From the NCBI RefSeq assembly GCF_005490785.1, contig NZ_CP027295.1, positions 372,001 through 436,000 on the forward strand: a stretch of DNA of 64,000 bases, written 5' to 3'. This DNA comes from Brachybacterium sp. SGAir0954 (GTDB lineage Bacteria > Actinomycetota > Actinomycetes > Actinomycetales > Dermabacteraceae). Of this stretch, positions 42,211 through 50,672 are shown piece by piece. Both the position numbers and the translations under genes were made by a program. A model generated the notes under the pieces. That model saw nothing but the letters and a program-made list of their open reading frames with translations. It was not told where the DNA came from and did not search any database. Position 1 is the stretch's first letter. Every line of letters begins with the position of its first letter.

Positions 42211-43638
42211 TCAGTCCTCCGGCAGCGCCGTGAAGACGTAGGTGAGGTCCTCGTTGACCTGCGAGGTGGCGTAGTAGGTGCCGTCCGCGCCGTCGGTCCC
42301 GTCGAGGGTGCACACCGCGTGGTGGCCCTCGTCGAGCACGGTGCACTCGCTCGTGATGCCCGCAGGCAGGTCGCCGTCCGCGGCCCGGCCGAGCATCACC
42401 GCGTTGATCGAGGCCTCCTCGATGTCCTCCGCGGTGGCCTCCGAGGCGGAGGGCGCGTCGGCCCAGGACAGCGAGATCTCGGCGCCCTTCGCGACCGGGA
42501 GCTTCTGCGCCGCGTCCGGGTCCTCGAGGACGAGCAGCGCCCGACCGAAGGGGGTCCGCACGAGGCGCACGGTGGACGTGTCCTTCTCCCCCGTGTCCGG
42601 GTTCGTGGACGTGCAGTGGGAGGCGCGGCCGTCGAGCACGGCCTTCCCGGTGCAGACGGCGTCGTAGCCGCCGAAGTACTCACCGCCGGCGATGGACCTC
42701 GCGCTGACCGAGGTCACGGCGCGATCCTGGTAGAGGTGCTCGAGGCCGACGCCCCCGCCCTCGTTCCCGACCCGGCTCGTGGAGACGGTGCCCGCCCAGC
42801 TCGAGGGGAGCGTGACGCCGGAGCCGCCCGCGTCGAGCGCGGTGACCACGTATCCCGGCCCGCCGTCGATCGCGGTCTGCTGGGTGAGGTAGTAGGTGCC
42901 GTCGCCGCCGCCGGAGCCGGTGATCGTGCAGGTGCCGTGGGCGCCGCGATCCAGGACGGTGCAGCCCGCGGCGAGGTCCTCCGGCAGGTCGCCGTCGGAG
43001 TTGGAGCCCATCATCACGGCGTTGATGACGGTGTGCTCGAGGTCGGAGGCCGTGACCCTCGCGGGCGAGGGGGCGTCGGCGCCCCAGTACCCGACCTGCG
43101 CACCCTCGGGCACCGTCGCCCGAGGGGCGTCCTGGTCATCGGCGGCGACGATCAGGGCACGGCCGGCGAAGGGCGTCGCCACGAGGCGGACGGTCGCCCG
43201 GAGCTGTTCGCCCGAGTCGTCGTCGGTGAAGGTGCAGCGGGAGGCACGGCCGTCGAGCACGGCCTTCCCGGAGCACACGGCGTCGGAGCCGGCGAAGAAC
43301 TCCTGGCCGGCGATCGTCGCGGCGCTCATCGAGCTCGCCCCACGGCTCGCGCCGTAGAGGTAGTCCACGGCGACGTAGGAGTAGGAGCTGCCGATCTCGC
43401 TCGCGGAGATCGTGCCGTCCCACGAGTCGGGGACGTCCACGACGGGGGCGGCGGCGTCGCCCGTGCCCCCGGCGACGTCCCCCGTCCCGGCGGCGACGTC
43501 GGCGGGAGCGGCGGCGGCGCCGACCCCGCCGGCGAGCCCGGCGGCCGTCCCGCCGCCCGCGGCGAGGATGCCGACGGCGGCGAGGGCGAGGATCCTGGTG
43601 CGGCGGCCGCCTGCTCTGCGGCTGATGGTGTGATGCAT
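42211..43638 (-). CDS. Secreted protein with an internal duplication and four Cys pairs
   Basis: A 475-residue exported protein: Arg-rich start, hydrophobic core (ILALAAVGILAAGGGTAAGL) and an Ala-X-Ala region near residue 45, no lipobox. The mature part is two repeats of about 200 residues (about 68-268 and 275-475). Each has SWxGT(I/V)S, IAGxE(Y/F)F, AVCxGKAVLDGRASxC and DGDLPxxxxxxCTVLDxGxHxxCT. The Cys pairs are 122/135, 226/237, 329/342 and 432/443, with identical 13- and 11-residue spacing in both repeats. Each pair with its flanks resembles the small DUF4333 module of actinobacterial secreted proteins. No enzyme motif. Function unknown. Confidence 0.8.
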   Translation of the reverse strand: MHHTISRRAGGRRTRILALAAVGILAAGGGTAAGLAGGVGAAAAPADVAAGTGDVAGGTGDAAAPVVDVPDSWDGTISASEIGSSYSYVAVDYLYGASRGASSMSAATIAGQEFFAGSDAVCSGKAVLDGRASRCTFTDDDSGEQLRATVRLVATPFAGRALIVAADDQDAPRATVPEGAQVGYWGADAPSPARVTASDLEHTVINAVMMGSNSDGDLPEDLAAGCTVLDRGAHGTCTITGSGGGDGTYYLTQQTAIDGGPGYVVTALDAGGSGVTLPSSWAGTVSTSRVGNEGGGVGLEHLYQDRAVTSVSARSIAGGEYFGGYDAVCTGKAVLDGRASHCTSTNPDTGEKDTSTVRLVRTPFGRALLVLEDPDAAQKLPVAKGAEISLSWADAPSASEATAEDIEEASINAVMLGRAADGDLPAGITSECTVLDEGHHAVCTLDGTDGADGTYYATSQVNEDLTYVFTALPED

Positions 43639-43688
43639 GACTGTTCCCCCTGGATCGGGATCCGTGGCCGACGGCCGGGACCCGCGGT

Positions 43689-43745
43689 GCGCCTGCCGAG
43701 AGGCGGGCGCGAAAGAACTTTACGAAGTCTTGAACATCTTTGCCA
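43689..43745 (-). promoter_or_regulatory. Promoter and 5'-end hairpin of the secreted duplicated protein gene
   Basis: Within the 402-bp gap 43639-44040, an A/T-rich patch (43712-43795) stands out. On the minus strand TGGCAA (43740-43745) and TAAAGT (43717-43722) are 17 nt apart. A 9-bp hairpin (43689-43710, one G-T pair, GAGA loop) would lie at the very 5' end of the transcript, about 70 nt before the ATG. The rest of the gap shows no credible gene. Confidence 0.45.
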
Positions 43746-44040
43746 GTCTCTTTACAAGATCGTCACATCTCTGACGCGCGTCCATCAGCGCAGGCCACAG
43801 GGCATTTCTTCCGACGCCGTCCGCCTCGCACGGTGCTACCGACCCGTCACCGAACAGATCCCCGCCGGTCGAGGAGCCGCAGCACCGAGGCCGTGCTCGA
43901 CCCCCGAGCGGCTCCCCGCGGGCGATGACCCGGCGCCCCCCGCGGTCAGCGTTCGTCACATACCGTCCCGCGCGCGTGACCGCGTGCGCGGGACGGACCT
44001 ACGGTGAGCTCCTCGCACCACCGCGCAGAGAGGGCGATCC

Positions 44041-44793
44041 GTGGCCACGATCGAGAACGTCGCGCAGCCGAAGCAGCCGCAGCAGGACCCGTCGCCGAGC
44101 GACGCCCCGTACGCCGAGGAGAGTGTGCTGGACCGCCCCGCCTGGTCCGCGCTCACCGGAGCCCATGCGCACCTCGCGATCGGCAACGAGCTCGTCAAGC
44201 ACTACCCCGCGGACGTCTCCCCCTTCGTCGGGGTCCGCGACTGGGAGGACCCGGGCGTCTGGGGCGCGATCCTCGAGGTCTTCGGGCACGACGCCGTCGT
44301 CGGCGTCTCCCATGCCGATCCCGTCATCCCCGACGGCTGGACCTGGGAGTACCGCGTGCCCGGCGTGCAGCTCGTCCAGACCGACGCCCTCGCCCCGCGT
44401 CCCTTCGCCGAGGCGGAGGAGCTGGGCCTCGCGGACGCCGAGGAGATGATCGCCCTCGTCGAGCGCACCAAGCCCGGCCCCTTCCTCCCCCGCACCGTGG
44501 AGATGGGCCGCTACGTGGGCGTGCGCCGCGAGGGCCGCCTCGTCGCCATGGCCGGCGAGCGCCTCCACCCCGACGGCTGGACCGAGATCAGCGCCGTGTG
44601 CGTGGACCCCTCCCAGCGCCGCCAGGGCCTCGCCTCCGCGCTCGTGCTCGACGTCGCCCACGCCGTGCAGCAGCGCGGCGACCGGGCGCTGCTCCACGCG
44701 AGCGCCGCGAACACCGGCGCGATCGCGGCCTACGAGAAGCTCGGCTTCGCGCTGCGGCGCACGCTCGTCTTCGGCGGCGTGCGCACGCCCTGA
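44041..44793 (+). CDS. GNAT family N-acetyltransferase (FR47-like)
   Basis: A 250-residue acetyltransferase with an N-terminal extension and a C-terminal GNAT domain (about 130-245). The domain shows RREGRLVAMAGERLHPDGW, the strand EISAVCVDPSQRRQGLASAL with the Q-R-R-Q-G-L-A acetyl-CoA loop, and NTGAIAAYEKLGFALRRTLV at the end. The N-terminal half resembles the FR47 type. GTG start with GAGGG about 6 nt upstream. Substrate unknown; possibly peptides or small amines. Convergent with the GH32 gene. Confidence 0.85.
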   Translation: MATIENVAQPKQPQQDPSPSDAPYAEESVLDRPAWSALTGAHAHLAIGNELVKHYPADVSPFVGVRDWEDPGVWGAILEVFGHDAVVGVSHADPVIPDGWTWEYRVPGVQLVQTDALAPRPFAEAEELGLADAEEMIALVERTKPGPFLPRTVEMGRYVGVRREGRLVAMAGERLHPDGWTEISAVCVDPSQRRQGLASALVLDVAHAVQQRGDRALLHASAANTGAIAAYEKLGFALRRTLVFGGVRTP

Positions 44794-44818
44794 GCCCCGC
44801 CGCTGCCCCGCTCTCCGC

Positions 44819-46111
44819 TCAGGGCAGGCGCAGCTCCCAGGCCTGCTCGACCTCGCCGCGGAAGCGCACCGCGTCCCCGCCCTCGGGGTAGAGGCGCACG
44901 GTCGACGGGGTGCCGGCCTCGGGCAGCAGCTCGAGGATGCCCGCGTCGAGCAGGAGCGTCGCGGGGCCGCCCGCGTGCGCGAGCAGAGCCTCCTCGGCGC
45001 CGCCCGCCCAGTGCAGCGTGACGGTGACGGGGCCGGCCGTGCGGACCTCCGCCCGCAGCGGCGCGGTGACCTCGAGCGTGCCCTCCTGGACGGTCATCTC
45101 CTCCCCGCGCAGGGCGGTGAGCTCGGCGGGCGCGGAGGAGACGAGCAGGTCGCCGTCGAGGCCCAGCTCGCGCGGGAAGGTGAGGCAGCCTGCCCATCCC
45201 TGGGCGTCGGTCTGCTCCTGCGTGCGGCCGGCGTGCTCCCAGGACCAGCCCCACAGCAGCACCCGATCCCCCTCCGCATCGACGACGGCCTGCGGCGCGT
45301 AGAAGTCCGGGCCCGTGTCCACGGAGCCGCCGGTGCGGGGCGCGAAGCGGGGCAGGCCGTCCTCGCCCGTGGTCAGCGAGCCCAGCAGGTAGGCGGATTC
45401 GGTGATCGAGCCGGGGACGCGCTCGGAGCGGTACCAGAGCGAGACGAGCAGGGCCCACTCGTCGCCGAGGCGCACGAGCTGCGGGCACTCCCAGATCTCC
45501 GCGTGGACGTGCTGGGCTGCGACGGGATCGTGCCCGGTGAGCAGGGTGCCGCGGTACTCCCAGTGCTCGAGGTCCGTCGCGTCGTAGAGCAGGATCGCGG
45601 GGACCACGTCCTCGCCCTCGCGGATCCCGGCGCCCTGGATCGCCCAGCGGTGGCCGTCGAGCGTGAACACGAACGGGTCCCGCACGCCCTCGAGGTCGAG
45701 CTCCTCGGGCACGGGGGCGGCGACGACGGAGCGGGTGACGCCCTGCAGCTGCGCGTCGGTGCGGGCGACGACGACCTGGGAGAGGTCGTTGCGCACGCCG
45801 TCCACGCCCGAGTAGACGAGGGTGGGCAGCGCCGTGCCGTCCTCCGCGGTGTCCACGAGGCCCACGCCGCTCCAGCAGCCGCCGCGGTCCGCCTCGCCGG
45901 CACGGGGCACGGGGCCGTGGGGCTCCTCGCGCCAGCGCACGAGGTCCGGGGAGGACATGTGGCCCCAGAGGATGTCGCGGTGGCGGGGCTCCTCGGGGTG
46001 GTGCTGGAAGTAGACGTGCCAGCGCCCGTCGTGGTGGAGGATCCCGTTGGGGTCGTTGAGCCAACCGCGGGGGTGGACGCGGTGCAGGGACGGGAAGTGC
46101 AGGGCGGTCAT
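44819..46111 (-). CDS. Glycoside hydrolase family 32 (beta-fructosidase / sucrose hydrolase)
   Basis: A 430-residue intracellular GH32 enzyme (no signal peptide). The catalytic triad motifs are present: WLNDPNG at 17-23 with nucleophile Asp20, GVRDPFVF with the transition-state Asp, and EIWECPQL with the acid/base Glu. The C-terminal beta-sandwich follows. It hydrolyses beta-fructosyl bonds in sucrose, fructo-oligosaccharides or their phosphates. It is the last gene of an operon with an ABC sugar importer, so the substrate is probably a small unphosphorylated fructoside. Start at 46111, 50 nt after the permease stop. Confidence 0.9.
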   Translation of the reverse strand: MTALHFPSLHRVHPRGWLNDPNGILHHDGRWHVYFQHHPEEPRHRDILWGHMSSPDLVRWREEPHGPVPRAGEADRGGCWSGVGLVDTAEDGTALPTLVYSGVDGVRNDLSQVVVARTDAQLQGVTRSVVAAPVPEELDLEGVRDPFVFTLDGHRWAIQGAGIREGEDVVPAILLYDATDLEHWEYRGTLLTGHDPVAAQHVHAEIWECPQLVRLGDEWALLVSLWYRSERVPGSITESAYLLGSLTTGEDGLPRFAPRTGGSVDTGPDFYAPQAVVDAEGDRVLLWGWSWEHAGRTQEQTDAQGWAGCLTFPRELGLDGDLLVSSAPAELTALRGEEMTVQEGTLEVTAPLRAEVRTAGPVTVTLHWAGGAEEALLAHAGGPATLLLDAGILELLPEAGTPSTVRLYPEGGDAVRFRGEVEQAWELRLP

Positions 46112-46161
46112 GGGGGTCTCGTCTCTCTCGCGGGGCGGAGGGGGATCGGCGTGGGCAGAGG

Positions 46162-46983
46162 TCACTTCGAGGCGCCGGCGGTGAGGCCCTCGCGGAGGTA
46201 ACGCTGGCCGAAGAGGAACACGACGACCGCGGGGACCATCGACAGCACCACCCCGGCGAGGACCACGGAGATCGACCCCGTGCCCAGGTTGCCCTGGAGC
46301 GTGACCAGACCCAAGGGCAGCGTGTAGTTCTGCTCGGAGATCATGAAGATCAGCGGGCGGAAGAACTCGTTCCAGTGGAAGTTGAAGGCGAGCACCCCCA
46401 CGATCGCCATGCCCGGCAGGGCCAGCGGCGCGTAGATCGAGGAGAAGGTGCGCCAGGGGCTCGCCCCGTCGATCGCGGCGGCCTCGCCGAGCTCGAGCGG
46501 CAGGCCCAGGAAGTACTGGCGCATGAGGAAGGTGCCGAAGGCCGTGGGGATCGCCGGGAGGATCAGCGCGAGCAGCGTGTCGGAGAGGCCCATCCCGCGG
46601 ATCAGCATGAACACGGGCACGATCGTCACCTGCGCGGGCACCATCATCGTGGAGAGCACGATCGCGAAGAGGGCGTTCTTGCCGCGGAACTCCATGCGGG
46701 CGAAGACGTAGCCGGCCATCGCGGCGGTGATCATCTGGCCCACGGCGATGACCCCGGTGACCAGGGCGCTGTTGAGCACGAGCAGCGGCACGCCGATCTG
46801 CTCGAACACCGCCGCGTAGCTCGAGAAGTCGGGGCTCAGCGGGAAGAAGCTCGGCGGCAGGGAGAAGGACTCCGCGGCGGGCCGCAGCGAGGTGGTGAAG
46901 GTCCACCAGACGGGCCCCAGGGTGAGCACCGCGGCGACGGCGAGCGCGGCGTAGCGGGCGAGGGAGGGGAGCTTGCGGGTCAT
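46162..46983 (-). CDS. Carbohydrate ABC transporter permease, MalG-like
   Basis: A 273-residue permease with six hydrophobic segments and the docking loop LELGEAAAIDGASPWRTFSS, the EAA motif of CUT1 sugar importers. Its N-terminus PSLARYAALAVAAVLTLGPV is typical of MalG proteins. It forms the channel with the MalF-like protein. No ATPase gene is in this operon, so it probably uses a shared MsmK/MsiK-type ATPase encoded elsewhere, as is common in actinobacteria. Confidence 0.9.
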   Translation of the reverse strand: MTRKLPSLARYAALAVAAVLTLGPVWWTFTTSLRPAAESFSLPPSFFPLSPDFSSYAAVFEQIGVPLLVLNSALVTGVIAVGQMITAAMAGYVFARMEFRGKNALFAIVLSTMMVPAQVTIVPVFMLIRGMGLSDTLLALILPAIPTAFGTFLMRQYFLGLPLELGEAAAIDGASPWRTFSSIYAPLALPGMAIVGVLAFNFHWNEFFRPLIFMISEQNYTLPLGLVTLQGNLGTGSISVVLAGVVLSMVPAVVVFLFGQRYLREGLTAGASK

Positions 46984-47032
46984 CGGACGCCTCCGGACGG
47001 AGAGGGGTGAGGGGTCATGGGCGGGACGCTCC

Positions 47033-47914
47033 TCACTGGTAGAAGACGAAGCGGCGGGCGAGGCGGAACTGGGCGGCGGTGACCAGCATGATCAGCACCA
47101 TGAGCACGAGGCCGATCGCGCTCGCGCGGCCGAACTCGAGCTCCCGGAAGGCGCTCTCGTAGATGACCATGACGACCGTGCGGGTCGAGTCGCCGGGGCC
47201 GCCGCGGGTGAGCACGTAGGGCTGGTCGAAGACCTGCAGCGCGGAGATGATCGCCATCACCGAGGCGACGAGCACCGTGGGGCTCACGAGCGGCAGCGTG
47301 AGGTGCCGGAAGCGCCGCCACCCGGTCGCGCCGTCGATCGCTCCGGCCTCGTAGACCTCCTGCGGCACCGCGGCGAGGCCGCCGATGAACAGCAGGAACG
47401 AGAAGCCGAAGTTCTGCCAGACGTACACCGCGATGACGACGACCATCGCCCACTGCGGGCTGGTCAGCCAGGGCACCGCGGGGATCCCGACGAGGGACAG
47501 CGCCCAGTTGATGACGCCGTAGCTCTCGTTGAAGAGGTACTTCATGAGGATCGAGACGCTCGCCGCGGAGAGCACGAGCGGGAAGAAGAAGGTGGAGCGG
47601 AAGAACACCCGCAGCCAGGCCGGCATCCGCGACTGCACGAGCACCGCGAGCAGCATGGCGATCGCGAGCTGCGCGGCGACCGCGACGACCACGAACACGG
47701 CGGTGTTGAGGAAGGAGACGGCGACGGTGGAGTCCGCGGCGAGGTCGGTGAAGTTCTGGAGGCCCACGAACCGCGGCGAGGTGATGATGTCCCAGCGGAA
47801 GAAGGCCAGGACGAGGGAGCCGACGATCGGCACGAGGACGAACAGGCCCACCCCGAGCATCGTGGGGGCCAGGAAGATCCAGCGCAGCAGGGTGCCGCGG
47901 GAGTCGGTGGTCAT
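47033..47914 (-). CDS. Carbohydrate ABC transporter permease, MalF-like
   Basis: A 293-residue permease with six membrane segments; LFVLVPIVGSLVLAFFRWDI near the N-terminus, and the docking loop PQEVYEAGAIDGATGWRRFR followed by HLTLPLVSPTVLVA. It pairs with the MalG-like protein. ATG at 47914 overlaps the receptor gene stop by 4 nt (ATGA). Uptake of a fructoside is inferred from the GH32 gene downstream. Confidence 0.9.
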   Translation of the reverse strand: MTTDSRGTLLRWIFLAPTMLGVGLFVLVPIVGSLVLAFFRWDIITSPRFVGLQNFTDLAADSTVAVSFLNTAVFVVVAVAAQLAIAMLLAVLVQSRMPAWLRVFFRSTFFFPLVLSAASVSILMKYLFNESYGVINWALSLVGIPAVPWLTSPQWAMVVVIAVYVWQNFGFSFLLFIGGLAAVPQEVYEAGAIDGATGWRRFRHLTLPLVSPTVLVASVMAIISALQVFDQPYVLTRGGPGDSTRTVVMVIYESAFRELEFGRASAIGLVLMVLIMLVTAAQFRLARRFVFYQ

Positions 47915-49296
47915 GCGTCCTCCTCGGTGAAGACGGCGCGCAGGTCGCGGTCCAGCGCGGCGAGGGCGCGGGCCACGCCGCCGGCCCCGCCGGAGAGTGC
48001 GGTGGAGATGTTGCGGATGAGGGCGGTCTCGACGGCGGCCTGCTGGGGCGGCGCGGGGATCGGGCCGGAGGTCGGGAAGCGGTCGAGGGTGTCGTAGAAG
48101 CGGGACCAGTGCTCGGGGCCCACGCCCGTGTAGAGCGAGTCGGTGACCATGGAGCGCCGGGTGGGCGTGGTCGACGGCGTCGGGAAGGCGAGCTGCATGG
48201 CCTGCTTCGAGGCGGTGAACTTGATCCACTCCCAGGCCTGGTCGGCCTTCTCCGTGGTCTTCATGACCGCGTAGCCGGCGGCGCCGAACTGGTGGCGCTG
48301 GGTGCGCCAGCGGGGGAAGAACTGCACGTCGTACTGCTCGGCGGTCATGCCGCCCTCGGCGAGGCCCTGGACCCAGTAGCCGCCGGCGGGGGTGGAGCCG
48401 ATGCGGCCGGAGGCGAAGAGCCCCACGAGGGTGTTGCCGCCGCCCTCCTCGGGGCGCACGGCGAGGCCGTCCTGGACGAGGGTGCGGAGGTACTCGACGC
48501 TCTCGTGGACCCGTTCGTGGGTCGCGTTGGAGCCGGTCCAGAGGTAGCCGCCGGAGCGCTCCTCACCGGGATAGAAGGTGGACCACAGCTGCTCGCCGCC
48601 CTGCGCCCTCTCCTCGGTGAGGAAGGAGGTGTCGTTGACGTAGAGCCAGGGGACGATCCCGCCGAAGAGGCGGTTGGTCCAGTAGTACGGCGTCGCGTCG
48701 CCCTGCATGCCGCGCAGCAGCTCGGTGAAGTCGTCGCGGTTCCAGTCCTCGCCCGGCATCTCCAGCCCGTTGCGCTCGAGGACGTCGAGGTTGAGGTACA
48801 TGTTCGCGGCGTTGAAGTCGAGGGGCAGCTGGTAGAGCGAGCCCTTGTACATGAACGCCTCGATGAGGCTGGGGTGGACGTCCTCGAAGTAGTCGCGCAC
48901 CGCGTCGGCATCGCGCAGCAGGTAGTCGTCCAGCGGCAGGGCGAGGCGCTCGGCGAAGAGCTGGGCGCCCTCGGTGGCGGTGTAGACGACGTCCGGCTGG
49001 GTGCCGGAGGCGACCATGGTGAGGATCTTCGCGAAGAAGTCGCCCCAGTCGGTGGCCTGCACGGACTGGATGCGCACGGGGATGTCCGGGTGCTCCTCCG
49101 TGAAAGCGTCGGCGATCTGCTGGCGGCCGGCGGCGTCCTGGGCGGTGCCGAGGATGAGCACGGTGAGGGCGTCGTCGCCGCGGCCGGGGATGTCGGCCCC
49201 GGTGAGGCGCGGCCACGCGGCGGCGGTGCCGGCGACGCCGGCGAGACCGGCGGCGCCGAGCAGCGCGCGGCGGGTGAGGGGTGATCGGGTGGCCAT
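47911..49296 (-). CDS. Carbohydrate ABC transporter substrate-binding protein, Tat signal
   Basis: A 461-residue type-1 sugar receptor: LTVLILGTAQDAAGRQQIAD, FTEEHPDIPVRIQS, PDVVYTATEGAQLFAERLAL and KADQAWEWIKFTASKQAMQL are the usual landmarks. The signal begins SPLTRRALLGAAGLAGVAGT, a Tat-type RR motif, but there is no Cys after the hydrophobic core, so it is not a lipoprotein. In a Gram-positive it would have to be held by an uncleaved signal or by the permeases. GAGGA lies 5 nt before the ATG at 49296. Two palindromic operators lie just upstream. Confidence 0.88.
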   Translation of the reverse strand: MATRSPLTRRALLGAAGLAGVAGTAAAWPRLTGADIPGRGDDALTVLILGTAQDAAGRQQIADAFTEEHPDIPVRIQSVQATDWGDFFAKILTMVASGTQPDVVYTATEGAQLFAERLALPLDDYLLRDADAVRDYFEDVHPSLIEAFMYKGSLYQLPLDFNAANMYLNLDVLERNGLEMPGEDWNRDDFTELLRGMQGDATPYYWTNRLFGGIVPWLYVNDTSFLTEERAQGGEQLWSTFYPGEERSGGYLWTGSNATHERVHESVEYLRTLVQDGLAVRPEEGGGNTLVGLFASGRIGSTPAGGYWVQGLAEGGMTAEQYDVQFFPRWRTQRHQFGAAGYAVMKTTEKADQAWEWIKFTASKQAMQLAFPTPSTTPTRRSMVTDSLYTGVGPEHWSRFYDTLDRFPTSGPIPAPPQQAAVETALIRNISTALSGGAGGVARALAALDRDLRAVFTEEDA

Positions 49297-49343
49297 GCGG
49301 TCCTCTTCGTCGAGCAGCGGCACAGGGGGGTGATCCGGAACCA

Positions 49344-49408
49344 CACTTCTTCACGTGTCGAAGTGAGGTGGGATGAGTATGCGGCGCAGCTTTCACACGT
49401 GTCAAGGC
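49344..49408. promoter_or_regulatory. Pair of CACGTG-centred palindromic operators
   Basis: Site 1 (49344-49365) is CACTTC-NN-CACGTG-NN-GAAGTG, 18 of 22 positions symmetric. Site 2 (49389-49408) is centred on ACACGTGT with TT/AA and GC/GC flanks. Their centres are 44 bp apart, about four helical turns. They sit between the LacI-type gene and the sugar importer operon, 48 nt upstream of the receptor start codon. Confidence 0.65.
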
Positions 49409-49460
49409 CGGCCGACGGAACCCTGTCCGGACCGCGCCGGAGAGGCCGGGGGCGCGGGGC

Positions 49461-50534
49461 TCAGCCGGCCGGCGGGCGCGCCACCGAGGAGCGCTCGACG
49501 AGCGGGCACGCGACGACGACCGTCCCGGCCGCAGCGGCCGCATCGGCCCCGTCGGCCCCGTCCTGCTCCTCCGCGCCCGCGTCGACGAGGTCGAGCAGGG
49601 CGGTCATCGCGGTGCGGCCCATCTCCGCGTGCGGCAGGGCGATCGTCGTGAGCGGCGGGGTGAGCACCTCGGCGAAGAAGTCCTCGTCGTCGAAGCCGAT
49701 CACCGAGAGCTCCCGCGGCACCGCGACCCCGGCGACGGCCGCCGCATGGATCGCGCCGGCGGCCACCCGGTCGCGGATGCAGAACAGCGCGGTGGGCGGT
49801 ACCGGCTCGGCGAGCAGCTCCGCGGCGGCGCGGAAGCCGTCGTCCATCTGCCAGCCCGTGCGCACGATCCGCGGGGCGAGCCCGGCCTCCTCGAGCACCT
49901 CGGTGAAGCCCTGCTGCCGCTCGCGCGTGGCGACGGAGTCGTCGTCCCCGGAGAGCAAGACGATCCGGCGGTGCCCCACCTCGAGCAGGCGCCGCGCGGC
50001 GCGGCGCGCGCCCTGGAGGTCGTCCGGGACCACCGCGACGGGGGCCGCCGCCTCCTCCTGGGGCAGGGCGTCGCAGTTCAGCAGCACGAGCGGGATGCCC
50101 GGCGGCGGGGTGGGCGCCGTGATGCGGGTGCGGCCCATCGCCGCGTAGACCAGGCCGTCCACCTGGCGCTCCGCGAGCATCCGCACGGCGCCCTCCACGG
50201 TCGCCTCGCGCAGGGAGAGATCCGCGGTGAGCACCATGTACCCGCGCTCGGCCGCGGCCATCGAGGCCTCGCGGACCATCCGGCCCGCCCACGGTGATGT
50301 CGCGATCTCGTCGCTGATCAGGCCGATCGTGCGGGTGCGCCGCTCGCGCAGGGACATGGCGACCGCGGATCGCGTGTAGCCGAGCTCCGCGGCGGCCGCG
50401 AGCACCTTCTCCTGGTTCACCGTCGAGACGGTGCCCTCGGTGCGGCCGTTCAGGACCATCGAGACCGTCGCCCGAGAGACGCCGGCACGCTCGGCGACAT
50501 CGGCGGAGGTGGGACGGCGAGCGGCGGGGGTCAC
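49461..50534 (-). CDS. LacI-family transcriptional regulator
   Basis: A 357-residue repressor: N-terminal HTH (TSADVAERAGVSRATVSMVL) with hinge AAAELGYTRSAVAMSLRERR, and a periplasmic-binding-like effector domain (TIGLISDEIA to TTIALPHAEMGRTAMTALLD). The C-terminal 25 residues are Ala/Asp-rich and disordered. It precedes the ABC-GH32 operon and presumably binds the CACGTG palindromes in between. GTG at 50534 follows TAGGCT (minus strand, 50541-50546) by 6 nt; leaderless. Confidence 0.9.
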   Translation of the reverse strand: MTPAARRPTSADVAERAGVSRATVSMVLNGRTEGTVSTVNQEKVLAAAAELGYTRSAVAMSLRERRTRTIGLISDEIATSPWAGRMVREASMAAAERGYMVLTADLSLREATVEGAVRMLAERQVDGLVYAAMGRTRITAPTPPPGIPLVLLNCDALPQEEAAAPVAVVPDDLQGARRAARRLLEVGHRRIVLLSGDDDSVATRERQQGFTEVLEEAGLAPRIVRTGWQMDDGFRAAAELLAEPVPPTALFCIRDRVAAGAIHAAAVAGVAVPRELSVIGFDDEDFFAEVLTPPLTTIALPHAEMGRTAMTALLDLVDAGAEEQDGADGADAAAAAGTVVVACPLVERSSVARPPAG

Positions 50535-50672
50535 CGTGCCAGCCTACGGCGACGCGGCCGGGTCCCGTGCCCGAGAGGACGGAATACCGCGGGCCGCGAG
50601 GCGTTGGGGGGACGGTAAGGCACCGCGCCGTCACACCGCGGTCGCCACGCACCACGACCAGAAGGAGCCCCC

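Noticed and set aside
41170-44007. 945-codon plus-strand open frame
   Set aside because: Antisense to the paralogue 2 gene and the secreted duplicated protein; no recognisable domain and composition typical of shadow frames.
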